Positions 44,984 through 53,872 of a DNA stretch of 64,000 bases are shown here, piece by piece. The first letter of the stretch is position 1, and the number at the start of each line of letters is the position of its first letter. Made by a program: the position numbers and the translations under genes. The stretch is from Pelagicoccus sp. SDUM812002 (lineage in GTDB: Bacteria > Verrucomicrobiota > Verrucomicrobiia > Opitutales > Opitutaceae). The notes beneath the pieces were generated by a model. It saw nothing but the letters and a program-made list of their open reading frames with translations, had not been told where the DNA came from and did not search any database. The stretch covers positions 1 through 64,000 of the forward strand of contig NZ_JARXHX010000023.1 in the NCBI RefSeq assembly GCF_031127835.1, in the 5' to 3' direction.

Positions 44984-46155
44984 TGAAAGTTTCAGATGAT
45001 CTATCGTTTCTTTGGCGAAGGGTCAGTGCCGTCGAGGAACCTCTGTTCCGCTTCCGCGAGTTGCAGCGCTACGAGCCTGACCTTTGGGAGCCATTGGTTC
45101 GGAACGGACTGCTCAATGAAACTCCGATCCCCGAAAATTATCTGGACGAGAAGAATCGCTGGATGCTCGTTCGCCAGGTGAACGGGAAACTCTTTGGCGT
45201 GGAGGATTCCGACGAGCCAAACGGCTTTGAAGTTCTGAGCGAAGACGATGTGAGGCAGTATTGCTTTTCGCCTTCATCCTTTGCGGATTCTTTGCGGAGG
45301 TCCAATGCCATCGCTGGCAAGGGACTTCAGGAATCGGAGGGGTTCGTTCGACTAGGAGATAAACGTATTACCTCAAAGGATACGCTGAGAGTCTACCTCT
45401 CGATAGGTAGTGGTTTTCTCGATTCGCTAGAATTGCGATTGAGGGCTCTGGCTCGCGAACGGAGCCGCTCGGCAAGGGTCGTCGTGTTCCCAGTCTATCC
45501 GGATCTGGATTCGGCGACGGAAGAGTTGCTTGAGGCTTCTAATCTATTCGTGACTGATTTCGATACAGATAGTTTTGAAATCAACTGGCCTATGTCGTTA
45601 GGCATCGAGAAATCGAAACCTCAGCATGCGTTGATCTGTGAGGGGAAGACGTGGCGTTTCATCTTCGATGGCGAGGTCGCTACGGTTGCGGACTCGAAGG
45701 GAATTCGCTTTCTGGCTAAGCTTCTGAGTAAGCCGTCCGAGGAGTTCTCGGCTTTCGCTTTGGCTAATCCCGAAGCCGCGTGCGAGTCCTTAGATGCCTC
45801 TGATGTAGAAGCGACGGACTCGGCTTCTCTCAGGCGCTACAAAGAACGCATCCTCGATATCGAAGAAGAGCTTGAAGAAGCTATCGCCTTTGACCGCGAG
45901 GATGAAATCAACCGCCTTGAGGATGAAAAGGATTCGATTTTAAAGCACCTTTCGGCGGTGGCCGGTGCTGGAGGTCGAAGTCGTTTGCAGGGCGAAAAGG
46001 AGAAGACCCGCCAATCGGTCTTGCGAGCCTTCAAGCGAATGTTTGCTTCCTTGCCTGTAGGCCGTGACCACATCGCGGCGCGCTTGAAAACAGGATACAC
46101 GTGCACCTACACGCCGGATGCGGGCGAAGTTTGGAAGGTCGATCCTCCAAAATAG
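44983..46155 (+). CDS. Unrecognised protein with a widespread C-terminal coiled-coil/wHTH-like domain
   Basis: A 390-residue soluble protein. Residues ~125-200 (RVYLSIGSGFLDSLELRLR ... RVVVFPVYPDLDSATEELL) look alpha/beta. The C-terminal ~180 residues match a pattern I know from many multidomain bacterial proteins (Actinomycetota, Acidobacteriota, Planctomycetota): SKGIRFLAKLLSKPSEEFSA, a charged coiled coil (ILDIEEELEEAIAFDREDEI), AGAGGRSRLQGEKEKTRQSV and AARLKTGYTCTYTPD. That unit is often appended to signalling or conflict-type ATPases and may bind DNA. No enzymatic motif was found. It converges with the CDF gene (8 bp apart). Confidence 0.72.
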   Translation: MKVSDDLSFLWRRVSAVEEPLFRFRELQRYEPDLWEPLVRNGLLNETPIPENYLDEKNRWMLVRQVNGKLFGVEDSDEPNGFEVLSEDDVRQYCFSPSSFADSLRRSNAIAGKGLQESEGFVRLGDKRITSKDTLRVYLSIGSGFLDSLELRLRALARERSRSARVVVFPVYPDLDSATEELLEASNLFVTDFDTDSFEINWPMSLGIEKSKPQHALICEGKTWRFIFDGEVATVADSKGIRFLAKLLSKPSEEFSAFALANPEAACESLDASDVEATDSASLRRYKERILDIEEELEEAIAFDREDEINRLEDEKDSILKHLSAVAGAGGRSRLQGEKEKTRQSVLRAFKRMFASLPVGRDHIAARLKTGYTCTYTPDAGEVWKVDPPK

Positions 46156-46163
46156 CCTGGGCG

Positions 46164-46961
46164 CTACCGCGCCAGCTTCAAGATTTTGATTGCGCCTTTG
46201 ATGACGAAGGCGAAGACGATGGTGCCGACGAGGAGATCGGGCCAACGGGATTCCAGAGCGTATACAAGGAGGCCCGCTACGATCACGCCGCCGTTTACGA
46301 TGATGTCGTTGGAGGTGAAAATGGCGCTGGCTTGCATGTGGGCTTCGCTACTTTTGGCTTTGGTGATGATGAGCAGCGAGATGAGGTTCGCTATCAAGGC
46401 GAGCGTGGCGACCAGGATCATCCAGCCGAAGAGCGGCGTCTCGAAGCTGAAGAAAAAGCGCCGGATCACTTCGGCGAAACCGAGCATGGCGAGCCCCATC
46501 TGGAAGAAGCCGCTAAGCTTGGCGATTTTCTTCTTGGTGGCGACGGCCGCCCCAACAGCGAAGAGGCTGAGGCCGTAGACCATGGAGTCGGCGAGCATGT
46601 CGAGCGAGTCCGCCACTAGCCCCATCGAATGAGCGATCCAGCCTGCTGTCATTTCGATGAGAAAGAAGCCGAAGTTGATCCCGAGCACACACCAGAGAGC
46701 GGTTCTCTGGACGTGGGGCTCGGAGTGAGTCGGCACGAGAGCATCGATGGTGGAAAGCATTTCCGTGCCAAGATCGAGTTCGGTCAACGCCTCGAATATC
46801 TCTTGCGGACTTTCGTGATGGTAGACTTCGAGAGCCCGTTCTTGGATGTCGAAGTCGAGCCGGCAGACGTTGTCTAGCGGTTCGAGCTTCATGCGGATCA
46901 TCTGCTCCTCGGAAGGGCAGTCCATGTCCTTGATCCTAAAGGTCGTTTTCTTGCATTCCAT
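46164..46961 (-). CDS. HMA-fused CDF metal transporter
   Basis: About 265 residues. The N-terminal ~75 residues are an HMA-like domain with a single-Cys motif (FRIKDMDCPSEEQ). The rest is a cation diffusion facilitator with five to six helices. The TM2 site GLVADSLDMLADSM is intact. The TM5 site reads TSNDIIVNGG, where many CDFs have HxxxD. It would export Zn(II)-like divalent cations from the cytoplasm in exchange for protons. ATG at 46961 lies inside the end of the czcA-like gene; an upstream start at 47018 would give a larger overlap. It is the last gene of the leftward divalent-metal operon. Confidence 0.85.
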   Translation of the reverse strand: MECKKTTFRIKDMDCPSEEQMIRMKLEPLDNVCRLDFDIQERALEVYHHESPQEIFEALTELDLGTEMLSTIDALVPTHSEPHVQRTALWCVLGINFGFFLIEMTAGWIAHSMGLVADSLDMLADSMVYGLSLFAVGAAVATKKKIAKLSGFFQMGLAMLGFAEVIRRFFFSFETPLFGWMILVATLALIANLISLLIITKAKSSEAHMQASAIFTSNDIIVNGGVIVAGLLVYALESRWPDLLVGTIVFAFVIKGAIKILKLAR

Positions 46962-49900
46962 CTGTGGCTTCAGGTTTCTTCTTTCCGAACATGGTGTAGA
47001 GGATCGGAAGGACGACAAGGGTTAGGATGGTCGAGGTGACGACGCCTCCGATGACTACGGTGGCGAGTGGTCGTTGGACTTCGGCTCCTACACCGGTCGA
47101 TAACGCCATGGGCAGGAAGCCGACGGCGTCGGTGACTGCGGTGGCGAGGACGGGCTTGAGGCGTTGCAGAGCGGCGTTTTTGACGGCGGCTCCGATGGCT
47201 TGCCCTTCGTCGATGAAGTTGCGGATGGCGACGACGAGAATTTGCCCGTTGAGAACGGCGATGCCGGAGAGAGCGATGAAACCGACGGCGGCGCTGACGC
47301 TGAAATTGATGTCGCGCATCCAGAGTGCGAATACGCCTCCAATGAGGGCGAACGGTATGCCGGTATAGATGAGCAACACGTCTCGGAGGTTCTTCATGCT
47401 GAAGAAGAGGAGCAGGAAGACGAGCAGCAGCGTGGCGGGAACGACGAGCATGAGGCGGTTTTGCGCGCGCTCGAGGTTTTCGAACTGCCCGCCCCATTCG
47501 ACGACGTATCCGTCTGGCAGCGATACGGATTGCTCTATCTTCTCTCTGGCTTCTTCTATGAAGGAGCGGGCGTCGCGTCCGGCGATATTGCACTGGACAC
47601 GGATGAGGCGGCGACCCCACTCGCGGTTGATGGTGGCGGAGCCTTCGGTTTCTGCGATGGTGGCGAGCGTGCGGAGCGGCAAACGTTGGCCGATCTCGGT
47701 GGGCACGATGGTGTTGGCGAGTGTTGTGGCGTCGCTGCGGTGCTCGTCGGGGAGACGGGCTACGAGGTCGAAGTGTCGTTGTCCTTCGAATACTTCGCCA
47801 ACTTCGCGGCCACCAACGGCTTCGACGAATTGGAGCACGTCGTTTGCAGGGACGCCGTAGCGAGCGATGGCTTGCTGGTCGACGCGGACTTGCAAGGTGG
47901 GTTGGCCGGTGAGTTGGTCGACGGCGATGTCGGTCGCTCCTGGGACGGTGAGCAGGACGCGTTGTATGTCGTCGCTGATTCGGACGAGTTCGTCGAAGTC
48001 GTCGCCGTAGATTTTGATGCCGAGGTCGGAGCGGATGCCGGACACCATTTCGTTGAGCCGCATTTCGATGGGCTGGGTGAAGACGATGTTGAGTCCAGGC
48101 AGGTCGGCGACTTCCTCCTGCATGGCGGCGACGAGCTCGGTTTGGTTGTCAGCCTTGGTCCACTCGTCGCGTGGCTTGAGCGAGACGAAGATATCGGTGA
48201 GCTCGGTGCCCATGGGGTCGGTGGCGACTTCGGCAGTGCCGATGCGGCTCCAGACGTGGCGAATTTCGTCGGGGAAATTGTCTTTGAGGAGCTGTTCGAT
48301 GCGGGTGTTGTAGGCGGTGGATTCGTCTACGGAGATTCCGGCGAGGCGGATGGTATTGATGGCGATGGCCCCTTCGCTGAGTCGCGGGAGGAATTCGCCG
48401 CCGAGTCGGAAGGCTTGCCAGCCGGATAGCGCCAGAATGGCGAGTACGGTGATGAGTACGGCCTTCTTTACTTTCAAGGCTCCGTTGAGGCAAAAGCCGT
48501 AGACGCCGAGGATGGCTTTCTCTACGATCCCTTGGCTGTGCTTTTGCTTGCGGGGGAGGAAGTAGTAGCTGAGTACAGGCGATAGCGTGAGCGAAAGGAC
48601 GAGGGCTCCGAGCAAGGCGAAGATGAAGGTCCAGGCCATGGGCTTGAACATCTTTCCTTCGATGCCTTCGAGGGTGAGGATGGGAATAAAAACGATGATG
48701 ATGATGCCAATACCGAAAGCGATGGGTCGAGCGACTTGTTTGGCGGATTCGATAATCGTTTGCAGTCGCTCGGATTTAGTGAGCGGCCGGCCGAGCTGTT
48801 TTGATTTGTTGGCGAGGTTGCGCAGGTTGGATTCGGTCATGACGACGGAGCCGTCGATGATGATGCCGAAGTCGATGGCGCCGAGGCTGAGCAGGCTGGC
48901 GGCGATGGCGAATTCGTACATGCCGAGAATGGCGAGAAGCATGGCAAGCGGGATGGCGAAGGCCACGAGGAGCCCGGCTCGGACGTTTCCGAGTAACAGA
49001 AAAAGAACTACGATAACGAGGATGGCCCCGAGGAAAAGATTGTGCTGCACGGTGCCTATGACCGAGGTGGTGAGCTCGGTACGGTCGTAGACGACTTCGA
49101 CGATCACGTCGTCGGGAAGCGCGGGGCGGACTTGGTCGAGCTTTTCCTTCAGGTTTTCGGTGACGACCTTGCTGTTTTCGCCCATGAGCATGAAGGCGAG
49201 CCCGAGGACGGATTCGCCGCGTCCGTCGGAAGTGACGGCTCCGCGACGGATTTCGCGGTCGATCTTCACTTCTTCGGAGATGTCGCGGATGCGGATGGGG
49301 TTGCCGTCGAAGGAGTCGACGACGATGTTTTCGATTTGCTCAATGTTGGTCACGCGGCCGATACCGTGGACCAGCTGGGAGACGCCGCTTGCGGTGAGCA
49401 CGCCGCCTCCGACGTTGCTGTTATTGGATTCGAGCGCTTCGTAAACCTCGTCTAGCGTGAGATTGTATTTGAGTAGCGCGGTGGGTGAAACGACGACATG
49501 GTACTGGCGGACTTCGCCGCCCCAGGAATTGACCTCGGCCACGCCGGAGACTTTTCGTAGTTCCGGTTTGACTACCCAGTCATGCAGAGTTCGCAGCTCT
49601 TCGAGCGTGCGCTCTGGATCTTCGGAACGAACGATGTAGTGAAAGACTTCTCCGAGTCCGGTGGCGATGGGCCCGAGTTGCGGGCGTTCGATGCCGTCGG
49701 GCAGTTCGACGGAGTTGATGCGTTCGAAGACGTATTGGCGGGCGTCGATGATTTTGGTTTCGTCGTCGAAGGTGGCGACGACTTGGGAAAATCCGAATTT
49801 GGATACGGATCTTACGTTGCTGAGTCCGGGCAGGCCGCCGACGGAGAGTTCGATGGGCAAAGTGATTTGCTGCTCGATTTCTTCGGGATTCAGCGCGGGA

Positions 49901-50058
49901 GCGACAGTGTTGATTTGAACTTGAACCGGTGTGGTGTCTGGGAACGCATCGACTGGCAACATGCTCAGCCTCCAGATTCCAACTACGCTGGCAGCGGCGA
50001 ACAGGAGCACGATGAGCAGGCGGTTCTTGAGTGAGAATTCGACGAGTTTGGAAAGCAT
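46936..50058 (-). CDS. czcA: CzcA-like divalent heavy-metal RND pump
   Basis: A 1040-residue HME-RND transporter. The TM4 proton-relay motif DFGIIIDGSVVMTE (~392-405) is the divalent (Zn/Co/Cd/Ni) signature, unlike the CusA-type pump at 36685. Typical RND features include an N-terminal VEFSLKNRLLIVLLFAAAS helix and duplicated large periplasmic domains. The C-terminus is EATDGMQENDL. It would move divalent cations out with the CzcB- and CzcC-like proteins encoded upstream. ATG at 50058, 42 bp from the adaptor stop. Confidence 0.93.
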   Translation of the reverse strand: MLSKLVEFSLKNRLLIVLLFAAASVVGIWRLSMLPVDAFPDTTPVQVQINTVAPALNPEEIEQQITLPIELSVGGLPGLSNVRSVSKFGFSQVVATFDDETKIIDARQYVFERINSVELPDGIERPQLGPIATGLGEVFHYIVRSEDPERTLEELRTLHDWVVKPELRKVSGVAEVNSWGGEVRQYHVVVSPTALLKYNLTLDEVYEALESNNSNVGGGVLTASGVSQLVHGIGRVTNIEQIENIVVDSFDGNPIRIRDISEEVKIDREIRRGAVTSDGRGESVLGLAFMLMGENSKVVTENLKEKLDQVRPALPDDVIVEVVYDRTELTTSVIGTVQHNLFLGAILVIVVLFLLLGNVRAGLLVAFAIPLAMLLAILGMYEFAIAASLLSLGAIDFGIIIDGSVVMTESNLRNLANKSKQLGRPLTKSERLQTIIESAKQVARPIAFGIGIIIIVFIPILTLEGIEGKMFKPMAWTFIFALLGALVLSLTLSPVLSYYFLPRKQKHSQGIVEKAILGVYGFCLNGALKVKKAVLITVLAILALSGWQAFRLGGEFLPRLSEGAIAINTIRLAGISVDESTAYNTRIEQLLKDNFPDEIRHVWSRIGTAEVATDPMGTELTDIFVSLKPRDEWTKADNQTELVAAMQEEVADLPGLNIVFTQPIEMRLNEMVSGIRSDLGIKIYGDDFDELVRISDDIQRVLLTVPGATDIAVDQLTGQPTLQVRVDQQAIARYGVPANDVLQFVEAVGGREVGEVFEGQRHFDLVARLPDEHRSDATTLANTIVPTEIGQRLPLRTLATIAETEGSATINREWGRRLIRVQCNIAGRDARSFIEEAREKIEQSVSLPDGYVVEWGGQFENLERAQNRLMLVVPATLLLVFLLLFFSMKNLRDVLLIYTGIPFALIGGVFALWMRDINFSVSAAVGFIALSGIAVLNGQILVVAIRNFIDEGQAIGAAVKNAALQRLKPVLATAVTDAVGFLPMALSTGVGAEVQRPLATVVIGGVVTSTILTLVVLPILYTMFGKKKPEATDGMQENDL

Positions 50059-50099
50059 GATGAAAATCCGGTTCTAGATAAAATGAAAATAAAAGTGGC

Positions 50100-51695
50100 T
50101 TAATCGTCCACGCAGCCAGCCCCAAGGCGGGACTTGAGAAATTCGGACATGACGATGAAGCTGCCGTCGGTCACGACGGAGTCGCGTGGGTTTAGTCCGG
50201 CGAGCACATGCACTTGGCCGTCTCTCGCGTTGCCGAGCGATACGCGGCGGAGGGCGAACAGGTCGGGAGCGTTTTGCACGAATACGAAGTCCGAGCCTTC
50301 ATGTCGTTGTACTGAGGCTTTGGGTACGATGGCCGATAGTTGTTTCTGGCCGGTGGCGATGTAGATCTTGCCGAAGAGGCCCGAGGTGAGTTGTTCGGCG
50401 TTTTCCGTGATGAGGGCGCGCGCTCGTATCATGCGGGTGTCCGGATCGATGGAAGTGTCTACCCATGTGATGCGCCCCGTAACGCGAGCGTTTGGCAGTT
50501 CGGGGAAAGCGGCTTCCACGGGCTGTCCGACTTGAAGCTGGCCTACGTGATCGGAAGGAACCGAAATCTCTAGCCAGCGCGTGGATAGGTCTGCGAGCGT
50601 GAAGAGCGGGTGCCCCGCTTCGACGGATTCGCCCATCACGGATTTGCGGTCGACCAGAGTGCCGGAGAACGGGGCGCAGACGATGAGCTGGGCGGAGGTG
50701 TCCTGCTCGTTTTCGACGCGAGCGATTTCGTCGTCTTCGAGGCCGAGGTTGAGAAGGCGTTGGCGAAGGTTGCTAGCGGCTAGTTTAGCCTTGCGGTAGT
50801 TGGCTTGAGCTTCGAGCAGCTCCTTTTCGGAAGTGACGCTTTGTTTCTGGAGGCGTGTTTCACGGTCGAAGGATTGTTTGCGTATGTCTAGTTCCACTAC
50901 GGCGGAAAGGTAGGCGCTCTTGGCGGCGGCGACTTCGGCGGAGTGTAGTTCTACGAGCGGTTCGCCCGCCTCGACGATTTCGCCGACGTCTTTGTGCACA
51001 AGGCGGATGACGCCCCCGACGAGGGGAGTCACCTTAGCCATTGTGTTGAGGTTGTATTGCGTTTCACAAAAGGCTCCGATGACAGGAGCGGCCTCGCTCA
51101 TGCGTGGAAGCTCCGTTCGGATACCTGCCTTGCCTGCGGAGGCTTCGGAGATGAAGCGAACCTTCATGTCATCGCCCGGGAGAAGCGAAGCGGCGAGGTC
51201 TGGCTGGCAGATCCCGCACTCCGCTTCGGGCACGTTGTGTTCGTTGCAAAAAAGGGCGTGACCGCCCTCGCTGGTTTTGGCTGAAGGGGTGACCGAGGCA
51301 GAGGCCCCGTCTTCCTTCTTCAACTCTGGATGGCAAAGGTAGCACTCGTCTTCGTAGAGGGAATGTTCCTTGCACCACATGCGGCTCTTGTCTTCCAGTT
51401 CAGGATGGCAGAGCCAGCAGCGGTCTTCGTAGCGGTCATGCTCCTTGCACCAGAGTCGGCCTTTGTCGCGTTTCGATGCGTCGCAGATGAAACATGTTTC
51501 GCTTGCGACTTCATGACTGTGAGGGATTGGCGTGTAGCCTTCCTCTGCGGCGTGATCGTGCCCGGCATGATCATCCGTTTTGGCGACTTCCGTCTTCTCT
51601 TGGCCGCAGCCACTCAATAAGAGCGCTCCGACTGCGAGGAGAACCGCTGTCAGTGACGACAATCCGATATTTGGATACGTTTTGTTTTTTCTCAT
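50100..51695 (-). CDS. czcB: CzcB-like RND adaptor lipoprotein with Cys/His repeats
   Basis: A 531-residue adaptor. A lipobox (LLLSGC) at ~26-31 predicts a lipoprotein. Residues ~66-165 hold repeated Cys/His units: CFICDASK, WCKEHDRYEDRCWLCHPEL, WCKEHSLYEDECYLCHPEL and FCNEHNVPEAECGICQPDL. These are followed by the adaptor core (hairpin, lipoyl and barrel domains, LVGGVIRLVHKDVGEIVEAG). The repeats could bind Zn(II) or another divalent ion before hand-over to the pump. The core assignment is firm; the role of the repeats is inferred. It is 6 bp from the czcC-like stop. Confidence 0.9.
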   Translation of the reverse strand: MRKNKTYPNIGLSSLTAVLLAVGALLLSGCGQEKTEVAKTDDHAGHDHAAEEGYTPIPHSHEVASETCFICDASKRDKGRLWCKEHDRYEDRCWLCHPELEDKSRMWCKEHSLYEDECYLCHPELKKEDGASASVTPSAKTSEGGHALFCNEHNVPEAECGICQPDLAASLLPGDDMKVRFISEASAGKAGIRTELPRMSEAAPVIGAFCETQYNLNTMAKVTPLVGGVIRLVHKDVGEIVEAGEPLVELHSAEVAAAKSAYLSAVVELDIRKQSFDRETRLQKQSVTSEKELLEAQANYRKAKLAASNLRQRLLNLGLEDDEIARVENEQDTSAQLIVCAPFSGTLVDRKSVMGESVEAGHPLFTLADLSTRWLEISVPSDHVGQLQVGQPVEAAFPELPNARVTGRITWVDTSIDPDTRMIRARALITENAEQLTSGLFGKIYIATGQKQLSAIVPKASVQRHEGSDFVFVQNAPDLFALRRVSLGNARDGQVHVLAGLNPRDSVVTDGSFIVMSEFLKSRLGAGCVDD

Positions 51696-51701
51696 ATTCG
51701 T

Positions 51702-53081
51702 TTATTTGGAGGGTGATTGTTTTTGCAGATCGGCGAGACTGCGGCCGATCAGCGATTCGATGTTTGCGGCTCCGATGTGGTAGGCTTGGAGCGCTTGCAG
51801 GTAGCTCTCTTGGAGCTCGAAAAGGGTTCGCTGCGCGTCGAGAACGTCGAGGAAGGGAAGCTTGCCTTCCTTGAATGCGAGCTGGGTTCCTTGGTAAGCC
51901 TTTTCTGCGGCGGGTAGCGCTCGGTCGCGGATGGCGACGGCTTCGTCGTAGGCGTTGGCAAGTTCGGAATAGGATTCGCTAAGGAGTCGTTCGAGGCGAA
52001 GCTCGGCAGCTTTCTGGCGACTGCGGGCTGAGGCTTCGCCAGCTCGGGCGGATTGAATTTGCGCTTGTCCTCTATTAAATAGCGGCAGTGGTAGTGATAT
52101 CCCGACTACGATGGCTTCGTCTCCGCTTTCGTTGTCTCGCTTTAGTCCGAATCGTCCAGTTATATTCGGGATGGCTTCGGCTTTAGCGAGGCGGCGTTCG
52201 GCGATCCGAGCGCTGATTTCGATGGCCCAACGAGCAACGTCTGGATTCTCGCCTAGGTGTTGGATCAAGGCCTCGGGACTGGGGGCTGGCGACACTGCGT
52301 CCAGGTCGCCAGCGATTTCTGTGAACGTCACTACTCGTTCTCCCCAGCTTAGGGAAAGTCTTCGATAAGCGGCCTCGCGTAGCCGTTCGGTGCGTTTGAG
52401 TGCGAGCTCGGTCGTTATAACGGGGACGACGACGCGGGACAGCTCGACCGGCGATGCGTCGCCTGCGTCAACACGGTTTTGAGTGAGTTCTTCGGTGGCT
52501 TCGGCGAGTTCGAGTTCCTGTTTAGCAAGATCCAGGCTCCGATCCGCAGCGAGAGCGGCGATGAATCGCCGCGTGACTTCGGCAATGGTTTCAAGGCGGG
52601 CCGCGTGATAGTCCCAGTCGGCGAGTTGGGAGTCTAGTTCAGCGATCTTTCTGCGTTGCTTAATGCCTCCACCGAGCGGGAGGGTTTGCGCGAGGCTTAG
52701 AGTGGATTCGGCCAAGTCCGAACCGTCGAATTTTCCGTTCCCTCCAAAGTTCTCGCGTTCGTATTCAAGCTCTGGGTTCGGCCAGAGGCGAGCTTGGCGA
52801 ATTCTGGCAAGCGAGCCGTTGGCATCCCAAGCGAGCGCCTGAAGCTCGGGGCTGTGCTCGATGGCGAGCGAAATAGCACGCTGAAGCGTGACGGTACCCG
52901 ATACTCTTGGAGCCTCAGTTTCGCTCGGAATGTCGCGTGGAGCCGGATGAGCGGGATGAGCCGGCGTTCGTGCCTTGGCGGCTGTGCCAGCGAAGGCAAG
53001 CGCGGTAGCGAGCGAAATAGCTATTAATCTGAGACGCCAATGCGGCGCGATTTCTAAAGTAGAAGATTGGTGACTGGGCAT
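51702..53081 (-). CDS. czcC: TolC-family outer-membrane channel (CzcC-like)
   Basis: About 459 residues with an export signal (RLRLIAISLATALAFAGTAAKA), an Ala/Pro/His-rich stretch, and two OEP repeats with long amphipathic helices. First gene of the leftward CzcCBA-CDF operon. ATG at 53081 is preferred; an upstream GTG/ATG-type start at 53156 would give an unusual basic N-terminus before the signal. It would form the outer-membrane conduit for the divalent pump. Confidence 0.87.
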   Translation of the reverse strand: MPSHQSSTLEIAPHWRLRLIAISLATALAFAGTAAKARTPAHPAHPAPRDIPSETEAPRVSGTVTLQRAISLAIEHSPELQALAWDANGSLARIRQARLWPNPELEYERENFGGNGKFDGSDLAESTLSLAQTLPLGGGIKQRRKIAELDSQLADWDYHAARLETIAEVTRRFIAALAADRSLDLAKQELELAEATEELTQNRVDAGDASPVELSRVVVPVITTELALKRTERLREAAYRRLSLSWGERVVTFTEIAGDLDAVSPAPSPEALIQHLGENPDVARWAIEISARIAERRLAKAEAIPNITGRFGLKRDNESGDEAIVVGISLPLPLFNRGQAQIQSARAGEASARSRQKAAELRLERLLSESYSELANAYDEAVAIRDRALPAAEKAYQGTQLAFKEGKLPFLDVLDAQRTLFELQESYLQALQAYHIGAANIESLIGRSLADLQKQSPSK

Positions 53082-53196
53082 GGAAAATCCTGTTTCGTTT
53101 TCGAGTGTAGAACGCGGTTTCCCTGTGGGAATCGCGGTCAGAAAGGTCCGAGGCACTCCTAGGCGCTTAGGACGGTTTCGAATTTAAAACAGGATA

Positions 53197-53625
53197 TCAG
53201 ACGCGGAACACGACGGTGTCCGCAAAAAGCTGGGCTGCTCTATTCTGTATTGGCGGAGCCCTTACAGGAGCATTCTTTGAAAGGGTCTCTTCGTTGCGGA
53301 CTACAAACAAGTCCGTCGAGGTCCACGCGATAACGGCGGTGGCTTTGACCACAACTCGGTCAACGCTGACAGTCGCTCCTTCGTCGCTCGCATCGATCTC
53401 GTAATCGGCGCAGTGGTCGCATTCGAAAGGAAGCGGGGAGTTTGCTAAAGCCTTCGCCTCCTCGATTGGACAGCATTTTTCTGGGAGGCCAGAAGCCTTC
53501 TCGGAAGTGACGCTGCAAATCGCTCCAGAATCCTTCTCGACGCAATAGACCCAACCGCCAATGCCCGCTAGTGCAGAGTTGCACGCGAGAGCGATTGTGA
53601 AGATCAGGGCGACGATAGGTTTCAT
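53197..53625 (-). CDS. Secreted Cys-rich protein upstream of czc operon
   Basis: A 142-residue exported protein with signal peptide KPIVALIFTIALACNSALAG. The mature part has cysteine pairs (VYCVEKDSGAICS, EKCCPIEE, CDHCADYE) and no recognised family. The position just upstream of the czcC-like gene, 115 bp away on the same strand, recalls the small periplasmic proteins that head czc/cnr operons. Metal binding is a guess from the cysteines. ATG at 53625. Confidence 0.68.
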   Translation of the reverse strand: MKPIVALIFTIALACNSALAGIGGWVYCVEKDSGAICSVTSEKASGLPEKCCPIEEAKALANSPLPFECDHCADYEIDASDEGATVSVDRVVVKATAVIAWTSTDLFVVRNEETLSKNAPVRAPPIQNRAAQLFADTVVFRV

Positions 53626-53744
53626 TCCGTTTTGGGTTACGATCCTTGTGTGAAGAAGATTGCCGGAAACTCAAGTCAATTCTTGAGAACGGATCTCAAC
53701 CATTTCGCAAGACGCTAGAATCGTGGATTTTCAAAAGAAAAATG

Positions 53745-53786
53745 AGATGTGACGCCAAATGTCACAGATGTGACGCCGAAAGTCGC
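53745..53786 (+). repeat. Tandem 21-bp direct repeat (iteron-like)
   Basis: Two adjacent 21-bp copies begin AGATGTGACGCC (53745 and 53766) and match at 18 of 21 positions. Within and across them GTGAC and GTCAC form dyads. It lies ~90 bp before the first replication-type gene, where an operator or a replication iteron would be expected. Confidence 0.55.
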
Positions 53787-53872
53787 GCCTTGGGGGTGTT
53801 AGCAGCTCCTCCAAGAAACAAAGACGCGGTGTCCTAGTAAAGGAGGGGCTGCCTAATGAATCGAAAATCATT

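Noticed and set aside
47164-48429. Long plus-strand frame (421 codons) opposite the czcA-like gene
   Set aside because: It is antisense to a clear RND pump, is acidic low-complexity and has no motifs; it arises from the codon bias of the real gene.
53646-53837. 63-codon frame with repeated Cys before the replication module
   Set aside because: The repeated residues come from the 21-bp DNA repeat; a start signal and homology are lacking, so the DNA repeat is the better explanation.
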